In this document: positions 23,726-32,986 of the stretch, one piece after another | Layout: each line of letters opens with the position of its first letter | Position numbering within the stretch: position 1 is the first letter of the stretch | Assembly (NCBI GenBank): GCA_964035575.1 | Contig: OZ037848.1 | Location: 1,550,001 to 1,614,000 of the forward strand | DNA from: Rhynchopus sp. YZ270_cl-10 | Lineage: Eukaryota; Euglenozoa; Diplonemea; Diplonemida; Diplonemidae | DNA length: 64,000 nucleotides | Direction: 5' to 3' | Notes under the pieces: model-generated | The model's input: only the letters and a program-made list of their open reading frames with translations | Told to the model about the DNA's origin: nothing | Database searches by the model: none | Made by a program: the position numbers and the translations under genes

Positions 23726-24375
23726 GGAGATGTGGGTTATATAAAAAAGGAAAAATACAAATGATAGTGAAGTGGGCTGTCTTCTGGGCAGCTGCAGGGC
23801 CTTTAACATAGACAAATTCTGTCCACAGTTTTGTCTAAGTAAAATTTTTTGGCCTCCCGAAGCGCGCGCGGGACTTAGAGGAAATCCCGTGGCACCAGTG
23901 TTAAAAAGTTAGTCATGTAAGCTCAGTTTTGCGTTTATAGCACTGTTTCTTAGTCAGTATATTTTTTTCTTTTTTTTCGAACTAACGAATTTCAAAAAAA
24001 GGCCCTCCCAGGAGTCCCCCCCCAAAAAAAAGCAGGGAAAAACAGGTTTTTATACAAACCATGCTTTTTTCAAATTTCCTGAGTGAGTGTCTATGTTGTG
24101 CACTTAACGTTTCTCCCTCCCTCTCCCTTCCCCCTTTTTTCAAAAAAATCTTCATTTTTACCTCGTTTATAAGATTTGCGTGAGACTTTCCCCCTCCCCC
24201 TTCACCATGAATTGAACAGGGTTGTGTTGTCTTTAAGCTTTGATCGTTTAGTTGCGTGGCTAGACACGAAGAACGCTTAGTTCGCTGAACTAAACAGAGG
24301 TCAGGCATCTTAGACCTCTTATCCACTGTTCTTTCAATCCCCCCCCCCCCCCCCCCTATATGGGAATCAACACAT
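23726..24375. other. Intergenic, no gene seen
   Basis: AT-rich DNA with T/A tracts and a C17 run at about 24340-24356. The GAACAGGGTTGTGTTGTCTT string near 24215 recurs downstream of the short GH16 genes (34488, 40426), so small pieces of their 3' flank are shared here. No gene is supported. Confidence 0.5.
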
Positions 24376-25409
24376 ACACGGCGGGGTCCACACACCCGAG
24401 GGTCCGTAAATTTTACGGACCCTCTTTACGGACCCTCAAGTGCGGACCCGGGTCCGTAATTACGGACCCTAGGGTACGTAATTACGTGGTCTAAGGTGGA
24501 AATCACTGTTTGGATGTGTGACTGCTGGTCGAAAAGCCCTGGGAGCAAACCGAGTGGTACACAGGTACCACATGATAGACCATGATCATGTGGGCCTATC
24601 CCAAGTTACATACCGAAAAAAGTCGTGAGCTCGGTTAGTTGTCAAAGACGTCTTCCACCATGCACTGAGGAGATAATGATCCAACAATTTACAAGAAAGA
24701 TTACTTAACCTACTGCTGGAGTTGCCAGGTCGTAGTAACACACAAAGTGTGCCTCCGTTCGGGAAGACCGGATATTCTAGAGACCAAAAAGGCCTCAAGA
24801 ATATCTTCCGGTAGTCAAGGTATAACCGAGTGAACGGCCCAAGACCCCCGTGGAGAAGTTAAATGTTGTAATGCTATCAAGTAGAAACTGCGACCACTGT
24901 CTTACCCTCCTCAATACATGGTGGAAGATGTCTTTCACAACAAATATCCTGTACACAGGTCCACAGATACACAGGTACACAGGTAAAACCCGTTAAAATT
25001 GTGTGTGAAAGTTAAAAATAGCTATATTTGCATTTTTCGCCCAGCATTGAGGACACATAGGCCCACCAAGGGCAATTTTGTGATGTCAAAAAAAATTTTT
25101 TTTCGGCCCAAAAATTGACTTGTTTTCGGTAAAACCCACTAAAAATTGTGGTACTCTAAACTGCGTTTTAGACCCCCACAGATGCTCAAAAGTGCCAAAT
25201 TTTGCTTTTAATGGCCTCAAATCGTCGAAATTAGCCCTAAACGGGGGCAAAAAAAATTTTTCGAGAGTCCCTTTCCCTGGGAGGCTCCGTAATTACGGAC
25301 CCTAGGGTACGTAATTACGTACCCTAGGGTACGTAATGATACTCCGTAAAGAGGGAGTGTCCTAACATGCCGTTTTACGGACCCTCGGGGTGTGCGGACC
25401 CCGCCGTGT
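24376..25409. mobile_element. About 1.03-kb element with long terminal inverted repeats
   Basis: The left end ACACGGCGGGGTCC.. (24376) is the complement of the right end ..GGACCCCGCCGTGT (25409). Similarity continues inward through palindromic blocks (GGGTCCGTAA, TACGTAATTACGTA) to about 24487 on the left and 25285 on the right. The flanking bases fit a TA target duplication, as for mariner-like or PIF-like elements, but two bases are weak evidence. No transposase frame is present, so it is non-autonomous. It contains a second, unrelated element (24628-24945). Confidence 0.65.
24628..24945. mobile_element. Nested ~320-bp inverted-repeat element, copy 1
   Basis: The left end (GAGCTCGGTT, then GTCAAAGACGTCTTCCACCA) is matched in inverted form by the internal right end (TGGTGGAAGATGTCTTTCAC). 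Over about 280 bp it is near-identical to 60207-60485. This copy lacks the outer right-terminal bases, while the other lacks the outer left ones. Both copies lie beside GTACACAG-type minisatellite DNA (here 24953-24985). No reading frame of note; probably a MITE. Confidence 0.6.
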
Positions 25410-26486
25410 AGTACACACCACATGAGAAATGTACCTACAGATTGCCTCACACGGAATACCCCACAGAGGGCGTTGTTTCTGTTATCAGATGTAAACCACG
25501 AAAATGGATTGTAGGACTGCATGGTTGGGGTGTCCACCCCTGGTACAGCCGGTCATACCAAGGTACACTGTTCACGAGAGGGCTTTTGTATTTGAACTCT
25601 TTCTGTTCAACACCTTGTACACAAGACGACAACGTTAGCACACACTGTCAATTTCACATTCCCAAGGTGGCAAAGGGTTCTTGAATATTCTATTAAGGTG
25701 TCTCTTGGCAGGGGAGAGGGGCTTAGGATCGTCTTAAACTTTTTTTTTTTTTGGTTGTTTTCACATTTCAGTCTTTGCCAAAAAAGCTTTTGCCGACAAT
25801 GCATTTGCCTTGGTGCTTTTAGATAGGTCTAGGATGAGTTTTGTGGAAGGCAAAAAAAAATTCCCAAAACTCCGAGCTTTTGGCGTTCCTGTTAGTAGCG
25901 CTGTCTACTGCAGGCGATGCTAGATGCAAAGGGGAAGTAGGTCAGACCCGACATACACACTGCAAAGACAAGCGCTCAACCCACAAGATGTTTTTTTTTT
26001 TTTTTTTTTGAGATAATATTATCAGGGTTTTATATAGGAATTTTTTCCTTACCAAACAGGGGCAAAAACTGAGGTTTCATTTTTTCTCACCCACCCACCC
26101 AAAATCAAAGTTGTTTCGATCGTTTCAGTCAGGGTTCTAGGTCCAAAAAAAAATAAGGGAAACGGAAAATGTGTTTTGAAAAAAAATTTCCGCGCTGCGC
26201 GCGGAAAATTACTACCCCAACGGCCCTAAAAAATTGATGCTACCCACACGTAACGTAAAGTCGAAGACATCCTTCGCATAATGGAAAGGGATAATCCGAT
26301 TCCCAACGAACTGCCGGACAATCTCCTAGGGGAGATCATCCAAGAATGTGTGTCACGAAAGAATCGTGCACTCGAAACTCACCTATGGTGACGATGATCT
26401 GTGACAGTCGCCTATCTAGATCGACTAGAAAAGCTCCATAAAGATTTTTTTATTCAGGAGCAGGGGCTTATATAGCGCCACCCAAA
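25410..26486. other. Intergenic, one motif-B copy with its full head
   Basis: It holds a long copy of motif B (25515-25600), a degenerate motif A near 25696-25735 and long T tracts (25738-25752, 25989-26009). The palindrome TTTCCGCGCTGCGCGCGGAA lies near 26189. No gene is supported. Confidence 0.5.
25515..25600 (+). repeat. Dispersed motif B, long form
   Basis: Two-part repeat of about 80 bp: a head (GACTGCATGGTTGGGGTG..CCACCCC..GGTCATACCAA) and a tail (GGTACACTGTTCACGAGAGG, then GCTTTTGTATTT). Full or nearly full copies: 15590-15660, 32263-32365, 32395-32475. Tail only: 15953, 18424, 51032-51068. All are on the + strand. No internal pol III boxes, target duplications or poly(A) were recognised, so its class is unknown. 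Confidence 0.65.
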
Positions 26487-27316
26487 GGTTCCTGGCGAAG
26501 CCACGGTACGCAACATTTTTAAAAAATGTTGACATAAAATGGCACTGACGTTAGTAATTATCGTCAGTTTCCGTAAATTTTACTTAGGTATTTTGCTAAA
26601 ACGAAAGTTTCTGGCGAAGCCACGGTACGCAACATTTCAAAAAAATTCCCTTAAAATTGCACATATTTACAACCAAACTATGTCATGGGAGGGTGGTTGC
26701 AATCTTGCGCCGCAGGCGCACGGTACGCTACTTTTTATTTCGCCATGCTGTATGCTTCCTTTTGCCACCGGGCCGTCCTTCCATTTGCCCGGGCTGTGGT
26801 TTCTTCGGTACGTATTTCTTTGGCATTTTGTGTTTTTTTCCTGCTGTGGCGGGTTCCTACGTCACGAGTCGTGTTCTAAGCCAGTAAAACGCCGAAAAAA
26901 AAAAATTTTTTTTTTAGGTCCGAAAACAGAGATTTTTTTGTGGGGGGGTGGGGGGGGGTTCGACCCCCCTTGGGGGGTTTTTCAGACGTGTCCAGGGGGG
27001 GTGGAGAAAAAAAAAATCCGGGGGCCGAAAAATTTCCAGGGGGGGTGGCCCGGCATGCACCCATACTCGCCATGGGCCATATTCAGCCTCGTGCCTCGTG
27101 AACAAAGTGACTCCGTGCAGCCAGAACGCGACTCAATTAGTCAAGCGCCGAAGGAAAAGGAAGCATGCAGCATGGCGAAAGACAAAAAGTAGCGTACCGT
27201 GCGCCTGCGGCGCAAGCTTGCAACCCACCCTTCCCGTGACATAGTTTGGCGGTAAAAATGTGTAATTTTAAGCGCAAATTTTTGAAATGTTGCGTACCGT
27301 GGCTTCGCCAGGAACC
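26487..27316. mobile_element. 830-bp foldback element with ~157-bp arms
   Basis: The arm 26607-26763 (CTGGCGAAGCCACGGTACGC.., GCGCCGCAGGCGCACGGTAC..) is the inverse of 27157-27315. The first 34 bases of the arm are also duplicated directly at 26487-26520, so the left end is doubled. The centre carries a strong hairpin (GGGGGGTTCGACCCCCC near 26955) and G-rich runs. It encodes nothing recognisable; an open frame through it is by-product of the arms. Probably a non-autonomous DNA element. Confidence 0.6.
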
Positions 27317-27484
27317 TATGGGTGCCATGACCGCCGTTTCTTTTGTAAATGTACTGAGGTTACTGATAATTCGTGTGCCCCGTCTGCCTGGTGTAAATAT
27401 CAGGGAAGTGCCGAACTCCGCAGTTGGACAACCACGGAATTCTCACATTCCGCCGGAGGCCCCCAACTTGAGCTAAGGTGGGGA

Positions 27485-27509
27485 CCCGGGCGCGCGAAGC
27501 GCGCCCGGG
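27485..27509. repeat. Perfect GC hairpin, 11-bp stem
   Basis: CCCGGGCGCGC, loop GAA, then the exact complement. The GC-only stem stands out against AT-rich surroundings; its role is unknown. Confidence 0.7.
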
Positions 27510-27663
27510 CTCGGCTGACAAATTTTCGACCCCCCTTGAGGCCTGAAAAACCGGATCGAAAAATAAACTCTGTCCGAAAAGGGGAATTTTTTTTTTTTTT
27601 TCAATAACTGAGGATTGCCCTCAGTTCTGACCCCCTATATAAAAGTCTGAATATTATTGATAT

Positions 27664-28105
27664 GTGTGGCCCCGCCTCAGGAGGTACACGCTCGTAGTGA
27701 GAAAAGAGATGTTGTGTGATTCCCCTCATGGGACGGCACATTCATCTCGCACATTTTCTTTTCATCACTTTTTTTTGAGAAAAAAAAAAAAAGTGTCATA
27801 GAACAGGACCAGACACATCGGGGGGAGGGGATACGGGGTTTTGGTTTTTCCACGGAGTGTCAGTGCGTCCCAGGGGGGTTTGCACCTTTGGCAACTTCAC
27901 CGGATATATAAAGCCCTGAACCAAGTATTCAAAAAGAAAAACACGTCTAAAATTGCACGTTGATGAAAAAAAACACAAAATGACTCCCCCCAAGTGTTCT
28001 CTTGGAGAAAAAAACGCTCTGAAGACCTTTTATTAGGCTTGGCTCAACCCTCCCCCACCCCCTTCTTGCAAAGGCGGAATTTGGCCAGCCCCCCCATTTT
28101 TTTTT
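27664..28105. repeat. Diverged third copy of the GH16 downstream repeat
   Basis: Colinear with about 35390-36100 and, in part, 41330-41790. Shared blocks in order: AGGAGGTACACGCTCGTAGT, GACACATTCATCTCGCA-like, AGGACCAGACACAT, GTGTCAGTG..TTTGCACCTTT, TGACTCCCCCCAAGTGTTCT, CTGAAGACCTTTTATTAGGC and CTTCTTGCAAAGGCGGAA. It is more diverged than the other two are from each other, so this repeat existed before the recent segmental duplication. Confidence 0.7.
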
Positions 28106-28359
28106 TTTTTTTTGCAGTCCCTGCGTCCGCCGATGTACGGTGAGGCGTTTGGCACCTTTTCAACTTTCTCTTTTTAATTTTTCTTCGTATCGAATTTGCA
28201 GCGTTTGTCAGTATGCGTTATGTGGCGTATGCGAGCGAGTCACATCATGCAATGCACCTCTCTCGAGAAACAAAGTACACAAGACTCCTGAGGAATAGTG
28301 AACTGTCTTTTATGGCATTAAGAGTAATATGACAGAGTATCCATACTTCGTAGCCCGCT

Positions 28360-28488
28360 ATAGTCCGTCTCAAGTCTGCCAAAACTCGGGCGGGCTTGAG
28401 CCGAGTCTGGGCGGACTCAGTCAAAAGTCCGTCTCAACTCGGGAGGGTCTTGGTAGGATTTTGTTTTTGGCGGACTCAGGCGGACTAT
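28360..28488. mobile_element. 129-bp MITE-like element
   Basis: The end ATAGTCCGTCTCAAGTCTGC is the imperfect inverse of GCGGACTCAGGCGGACTAT at the other end. The interior repeats GTCCGTCTCAACTCGGG-type blocks. No coding capacity and no clear target duplication. Confidence 0.5.
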
Positions 28489-28647
28489 GAATCATGATTA
28501 TCAAAGGTAAAAGAAAAAAAGTGTGTTTAAGCAGCAACAGAAGCTGCTTCTCTCCCAACACCACGTATATTCCACATTGCATCCCCACCCTTCCACCCAT
28601 ATGTTTTTTTTTTTTTTTTTTTTTTTTCGTTGTTTTTTTTTTTTTTT

Positions 28648-28670
28648 GGTGACTAAGCGTGAGTGGCTTA
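28648..28670 (+). repeat. Dispersed motif A after a long T tract
   Basis: GGTGACTAAGCGTGAGTGGC follows a T-rich tract of about 45 bases (28603-28647). A shorter T run or T-rich DNA also precedes the copies at 16883, 2756 and 30609, so a 5' oligo-T may be part of the unit. Confidence 0.55.
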
Positions 28671-28705
28671 AATTAGGTCTGACAAAAAGTTCCTTTTATT
28701 CCCCT

Positions 28706-29771
28706 GGGAAATAAAGTATACGAAGGATTTGGCACTTTTAGCGGGATTCTTTTTAATGATAATTTCACGCACTTTTTTTATCGCAAATTAAAAACCCGCT
28801 CATTGAACTTTATTTCACGCGTTTTTCACTTTTTTTCACTGCAATTCCTTCAGAGCGGGATTTTATTTTTGTTTTTTTCACGCTAAAACAGGGGTTTTAT
28901 TTGGCGATAACTTCACGCTAAATTTTGGTACATCCTGCACTACCACCCGCCTAAAAATTGAAAATTTCGAATTTTTTTTTGCCCTTTTCCCATTTTTTCT
29001 GACACATGCAACATGCCGAAGGATGTAAGACGCAAACGGTCCTCCGACAGGAGATGGACAAGCACTACAGTAAGGACTAGCATTGTCGACACCGTACGTC
29101 CGTGAATGGGACCGCTTTTTAAGGAATTCATTGGCAAGACTGACGGTAAGCCCACAGAAGCCGACTTCGTTTCTTACATAGTGTATCTCCGTGACGATCT
29201 CACTATCAAGACGAAGGACACACCACCCCCTTTACTTCATTGTGAGGAAGGTGGTGGCTGGCATGATATTCTGTGATGGGCGGGGATCTTCTGAATGTGT
29301 CTCGCTCTTGCACGACAGCCATTTCCCGACCTCCCGCACCCGAGGGGACACTGAGGTGGCGAGAGGTCGGGATGTAGCTTTGTGTACCGTTGAGGCAGCT
29401 TTCCAAACCCGACCACACGCTACGCTACGCGCTATGCGTACACGTGGTGTGGGCTTTTTAGGCTACATACTGTACGCGCTACGCGCAAAATGCCGTTGTT
29501 GTGTGTGTAAAAACGTGGGTTGCGTGGTACTGCATGGGGTCACACGTGCACCACCCTGTGGCTCACACATGGTTCTGCCACCCCGAAAATGCGTATCCCA
29601 CCCCACATACCAGGGTATGGGCCCAGTTCACCAGTTTTTTGCAGGTTCCCAGCGAGCAAAAGCTAGCGGGGGGGTAATGAGAGCTACCTGGAGGGACACA
29701 TACTCGTTAGTTATTGCACAATAAATGAGTCCCGCTAAAAGTGCCAAATCCTTTCGTATACTTTATTTCCC
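28706..29771. mobile_element. 1.07-kb element with 42-bp terminal inverted repeats
   Basis: The left end (GGGAAATAAAGTATACGAAG.., to 28746) is the inverse of 29730-29771 apart from one indel. Next to the left end are several TTCACGC/GCGGGATT blocks (28760-28920), as in elements with repeated subterminal binding sites. The central 200-700 bp is richer in GC and has short open frames on both strands (29105-29278, 29191-29724, and 29206-29418 reversed), none recognisable. It could be captured host DNA. No transposase, so non-autonomous. Confidence 0.65.
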
Positions 29772-29787
29772 GTGAAATAAAATTACG

Positions 29788-29953
29788 TATTCACCTCCTT
29801 TTAGCGGATTATTTTGCGATACTTCACTTATTTTTTTCCCAGGCTCGTGCACTCAATTTGCCTCGCTTCGCTCGGCAAATTAAGTAGCCCTCGCCTGGGA
29901 AAAAAATGCGTGAAGTTATCGCAAAATAAAACCCCGCTAAAAGGAGGTGAATA
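29788..29953. mobile_element. 166-bp foldback element
   Basis: Arms TATTCACCTCCTTTTAGCGG.. and ..CCGCTAAAAGGAGGTGAATA pair over about 58 bases with few mismatches. The loop contains a second hairpin (AATTTGCC..GGCAAATT). The TTTTAGCGG and TTCACGC blocks match the ends of the neighbouring 28706-29771 element, so the two are probably related. Confidence 0.7.
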
Positions 29954-31244
29954 AATAGTTATTATTTTCTTCGTTTCTGTATGCCCAAGGGGTCACACGA
30001 TGCCCCCTTTTTTCGTTTCTGTATCTTTATACTTTTCCGAGAAATTGTTCACAGAGGGCATTTTTTTTTTTTCCCCCTCGAAAAATGCAACAAAACACTC
30101 TGAGTGGGTTTCGATAACCTACACTGGGTAGCTCATTGCTTTGCGCCTTTTTTCTTTTGTTTGAACCGTTGTTATTTTCCTTTTCCCTGGGTTTTATTTT
30201 GCATCAAGAGATGCTGATCAAGCCTCTGACCAGAGGCCGTCCGTTAGAACAGTGAGAACGTCCCACCCAGTGTGCAACAGTGTCTGTATCCTTTCGGGGT
30301 GGGACGTGTTATCAACTTCACCAATTTGTCTATGTAGGTACAGTATACTATTGGGTCGCATGCTTTTTTTGCCCTCTGAAAAAGGCAGCCCCCCCGCTAT
30401 TTCGAAGCACACCCCCTTCTTACGCGGTCAATTTCTCTCTTCCCACTCCAGTTGTGTGTTCGAAAAAAAATGCATATATTTGCGGGCAAACTTCCTTGCA
30501 GAATATTGTATATCTTTGAAAATATGTGGGCTGTGACGTGCCAACCAAAAAAGGCTCCTTTTCCTTTCGTTTCTCAGGCTTTCAATAATTATCTTTTTAA
30601 TTTTCTTGAGGTGACTAAGCACGAGGCGCCTAGGATCATCTTATAAATTTTTCTTTCTTTTAGATTGTGTGTGCACGAGAAGCACATTCATCTGTCAAAT
30701 TTTCTTACGTTTTACTCTGATCTGCTTCGTTACGTTCCTCTCCATCCCCTCCCAGGCTTTGTAAAAGTAAAAGTCAAAAAAAAGTATTCGACTGCTCAAT
30801 TGAAATGGGCTACAAACATGCTCTGGTCCTGCTTTTGCCTATTCCAGTTTTTATATTAAGATGTACATGCACCAGAGGCACATTCATCTTACATGATTTT
30901 GTTTTTTATTTTTCCGGGGACATGGTACTTATGTACGTATCTCTGGTGTGATTTTTTCCAAAAATTTGGTGTAAATTGGGTCCTTCTAGGGTATACACCC
31001 TAGCCCTAGGCAGCGACACCAATCTCAGGAAATATTTTAGCACTCCTAATGACTCCTCCCAGCACTGTTTCAATACGACGAGGTCAGGTTAGACCTATTA
31101 GTCTGGGAGGGGGTTCTTTGGGGGTATCTTCTCTCAATCTTGAACGATTGCGAGAGGAGTTTTTGTGTGTTATTTTTAAGTTTCCTTTCAAAATAAGACT
31201 GCGTAGTTATTTGGCAGAAAAACGCCCCGAATAGACTAGTACAA
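29954..31244. other. Intergenic, no gene seen
   Basis: AT-rich. It carries motif A (30609-30645) and two motif-D copies (30670-30700, 30865-30895). Open frames of 60-95 codons near 30252-30650 overlap in several registers and have no recognisable content. Confidence 0.5.
30670..30700 (+). repeat. Dispersed motif D (CACATTCATCT type)
   Basis: Pattern GTGCACGAGAAGCACATTCA then TCTNTCAAATTTTC. Other copies: 231-257, 19057-19092, 30865-30895, 27735-27758, 35451-35478, and a short one near 38505-38520. It often follows motif A by some tens of bases (30609 then 30670), so A and D may be parts of one larger repeat. Confidence 0.55.
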
Positions 31245-31310
31245 TGGTGTGGCTGAAGGGGTGCTATTTTTGGGCTATTTTCTGCTATTTTGGGGTCGTC
31301 AGCCACACCA
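31245..31310. mobile_element. Intact 66-bp TG..CA mini-element with 5-bp target duplication
   Basis: It starts TGGTGTGGCTGA and ends TCAGCCACACCA (perfect 12-bp inverted repeat). It is flanked on both sides by TACAA (31240-31244 and 31311-31315). The core shares CTATTTTCTGCTATTTTGGG with the VPS55-intron element. At 66 bp it is a minimal transposable unit of the family that includes 51285-52225. Confidence 0.8.
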
Positions 31311-31601
31311 TACAATTTTTCAGATGATGTGTCTCTTCATGAGGCCCATTCATTAACCCCGACATAACGCAAAAGAACCGCATCTCCTGTGGGCCGTCAT
31401 TCGTAAATTCACTGTGCATCTATTTATTGTCTTCACGCTTTATCATTGTTGGTTTGGGAAATAAAGCAAAATCACCAAATGAGCTCTTTTCTGAGGAGTT
31501 TTTTTTTTGCACGCACACAGTTGGGCAATGTTCCACTCTTAAGGGACTACCGCCACTGCTTTCAGTATATCACACACAAGGCTGTGCTGTCAAACAAAAA
31601 T

Positions 31602-31683
31602 TACCGTATTCGTACAAATTCGAACTTCCAGAAAATCCTGAAGGTCGAACATTTTTACGGTCATAATTTGTACGAATACGGTA
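31602..31683. repeat. 82-bp inverted repeat, 19-bp perfect arms
   Basis: TACCGTATTCGTACAAATT at 31602-31620 is exactly complementary to 31665-31683. The spacer holds two further TCGAAC/GTCGAAC blocks. Probably a MITE remnant. Confidence 0.6.
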
Positions 31684-32828
31684 TATCAAATAACAAAGGC
31701 CTCCAAGATACCACAAAGTTTCTTTGAACATGGTACCACATCCATAGGCCCATTTAGTAAAAATACAGCTCAACACAAAAACGTAAATCAAATTTCAAGC
31801 TTTTCCCTTGCGACACATGGTATCTTTCCAAAAAATCTTCTTTTTTTTTTTTGAGAAAAACAGCGTTGTGGTCGAGCTTACCTTAGCTTGCATATGCACA
31901 GCTATCGTACGGTCCACCCAATTTGTACCCAATTCTGAAGAGTTTCAACTTTACTGCAAAGCATGTTTCCCCCCTTTTTCTTTTCTGTGCGCCCCCATCG
32001 ATGTGTGGGGGTTGAAAGCATGATAATTATCTTTTGTTTTTGTTGTTGTTTTTGGACAGCTATCTTCATTACTCTATTGGTTTATTTTTTTTTGGGGTTT
32101 TCTGAGGAATCAGCAACAAATTGCTATTCCGAAGAAGAACGATTTTTTCATAGAATCTTCGAGAACAAAAAAAGACTGCCTTTTTTTGCCAATATTTTGA
32201 GGCATACCGGGACATACGCTTTTCTTGCTGAATTAGATGTAAACCTCTAAATGGATGTGAAGACGACTGCATGGTTGGGGTCTACTACAGGGTGCAACCA
32301 TTTTACATACCAAAAGGTACACTGTCACGAGAGGGGTTTTTTGTCATTTTCAGGTCAAATTTATTTTTGAAACATCTCTCAAGGTCAACTTTCCTGCATT
32401 GGTTGGGGTCTACCCCCAGGGTGTACCCCATTGTATACCAAAAGGTCACGAGAGGGCTTTGTATTTCACTATCATGTGTCACATGACCCTCTGTTGAGTC
32501 GTCTGTTGATGCGAGCATACGCAAATGAGGAGGAGGAAGAGGAGGAAGGGGAATAGATACTGCATGAGGTCCTCAAGGGAAGAGTGCATTCTGTCTGTTT
32601 CTGTAGGTGCTAACCTAAACATTAACGAAGGAGCCCCATCTTACCAACTGTCTTTTCTTTTTTAGCGCATCACAAAAAATAAAATATAGTGGAGCACACT
32701 CCAGGGTGGCTACACTAATGCAACCAAGTTTTCAAAAAAAGAAAAAAAAGAGCAACAAATAAAAATCAAAAAACGACACCAAAACAACAAAAACGAGAGC
32801 TCCATAACCCCCTTTTTTTGACAATCTT
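31684..32828. other. Intergenic with two long motif-B copies and motif C
   Basis: Motif B occurs twice in tandem (32263-32365 and 32395-32475) and motif C at 32690-32740. The block 32768-32819 (ACGACACCAAAAC..GAGCTCCATAACCCCC) recurs at 42168-42222 beside the other end of the segmental duplication. No protein gene is supported. Confidence 0.5.
32690..32740 (+). repeat. Dispersed motif C
   Basis: TAGTGGAGCACAC then a CTCGGGTGTCTACACTA-like box, then ATGCAACCAAGTTTTCAAAA. Other copies: 2214-2246, 2345-2385 (second half, followed by a new TAGTGGA), 2892-2933, 57935-57990 and 59649-59700. The box is an imperfect palindrome (TAGTG..CACTA), so copies can fold as hairpins. Confidence 0.6.
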
Positions 32829-32986
32829 GCAACGGTGAAGCCACCACGCAAGGTGGTCTGCATGCAGCCAGTCACCTCAGCCCTCTGTACGGTGTCGTGT
32901 AGTTCCGCTACTGCATCCTCGGTGCCCTTCCTCTATCTCTTTTTCTGTCCCCACCACTACAATCCTTCCTAGATAAACACAGCAAA
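32829..32986 (+). promoter_or_regulatory. Upstream block shared with the GH16 gene at 48241
   Basis: These 158 bp match 48083-48240 closely and at exactly the same length and distance from the start codon. The last 50-60 bp also precede the GH16 gene at 38712. No clear TATA box is seen. It ends CTTCCTAGATAAACACAGCA just before ATG, probably 5' UTR. It may hold the common promoter of this gene set. Confidence 0.55.

Noticed and set aside
26539-27192. Forward 217-codon frame
   Set aside because: It spans both arms of a foldback element and homopolymer runs; the hydrophobic and Gly-rich stretches are low-complexity.
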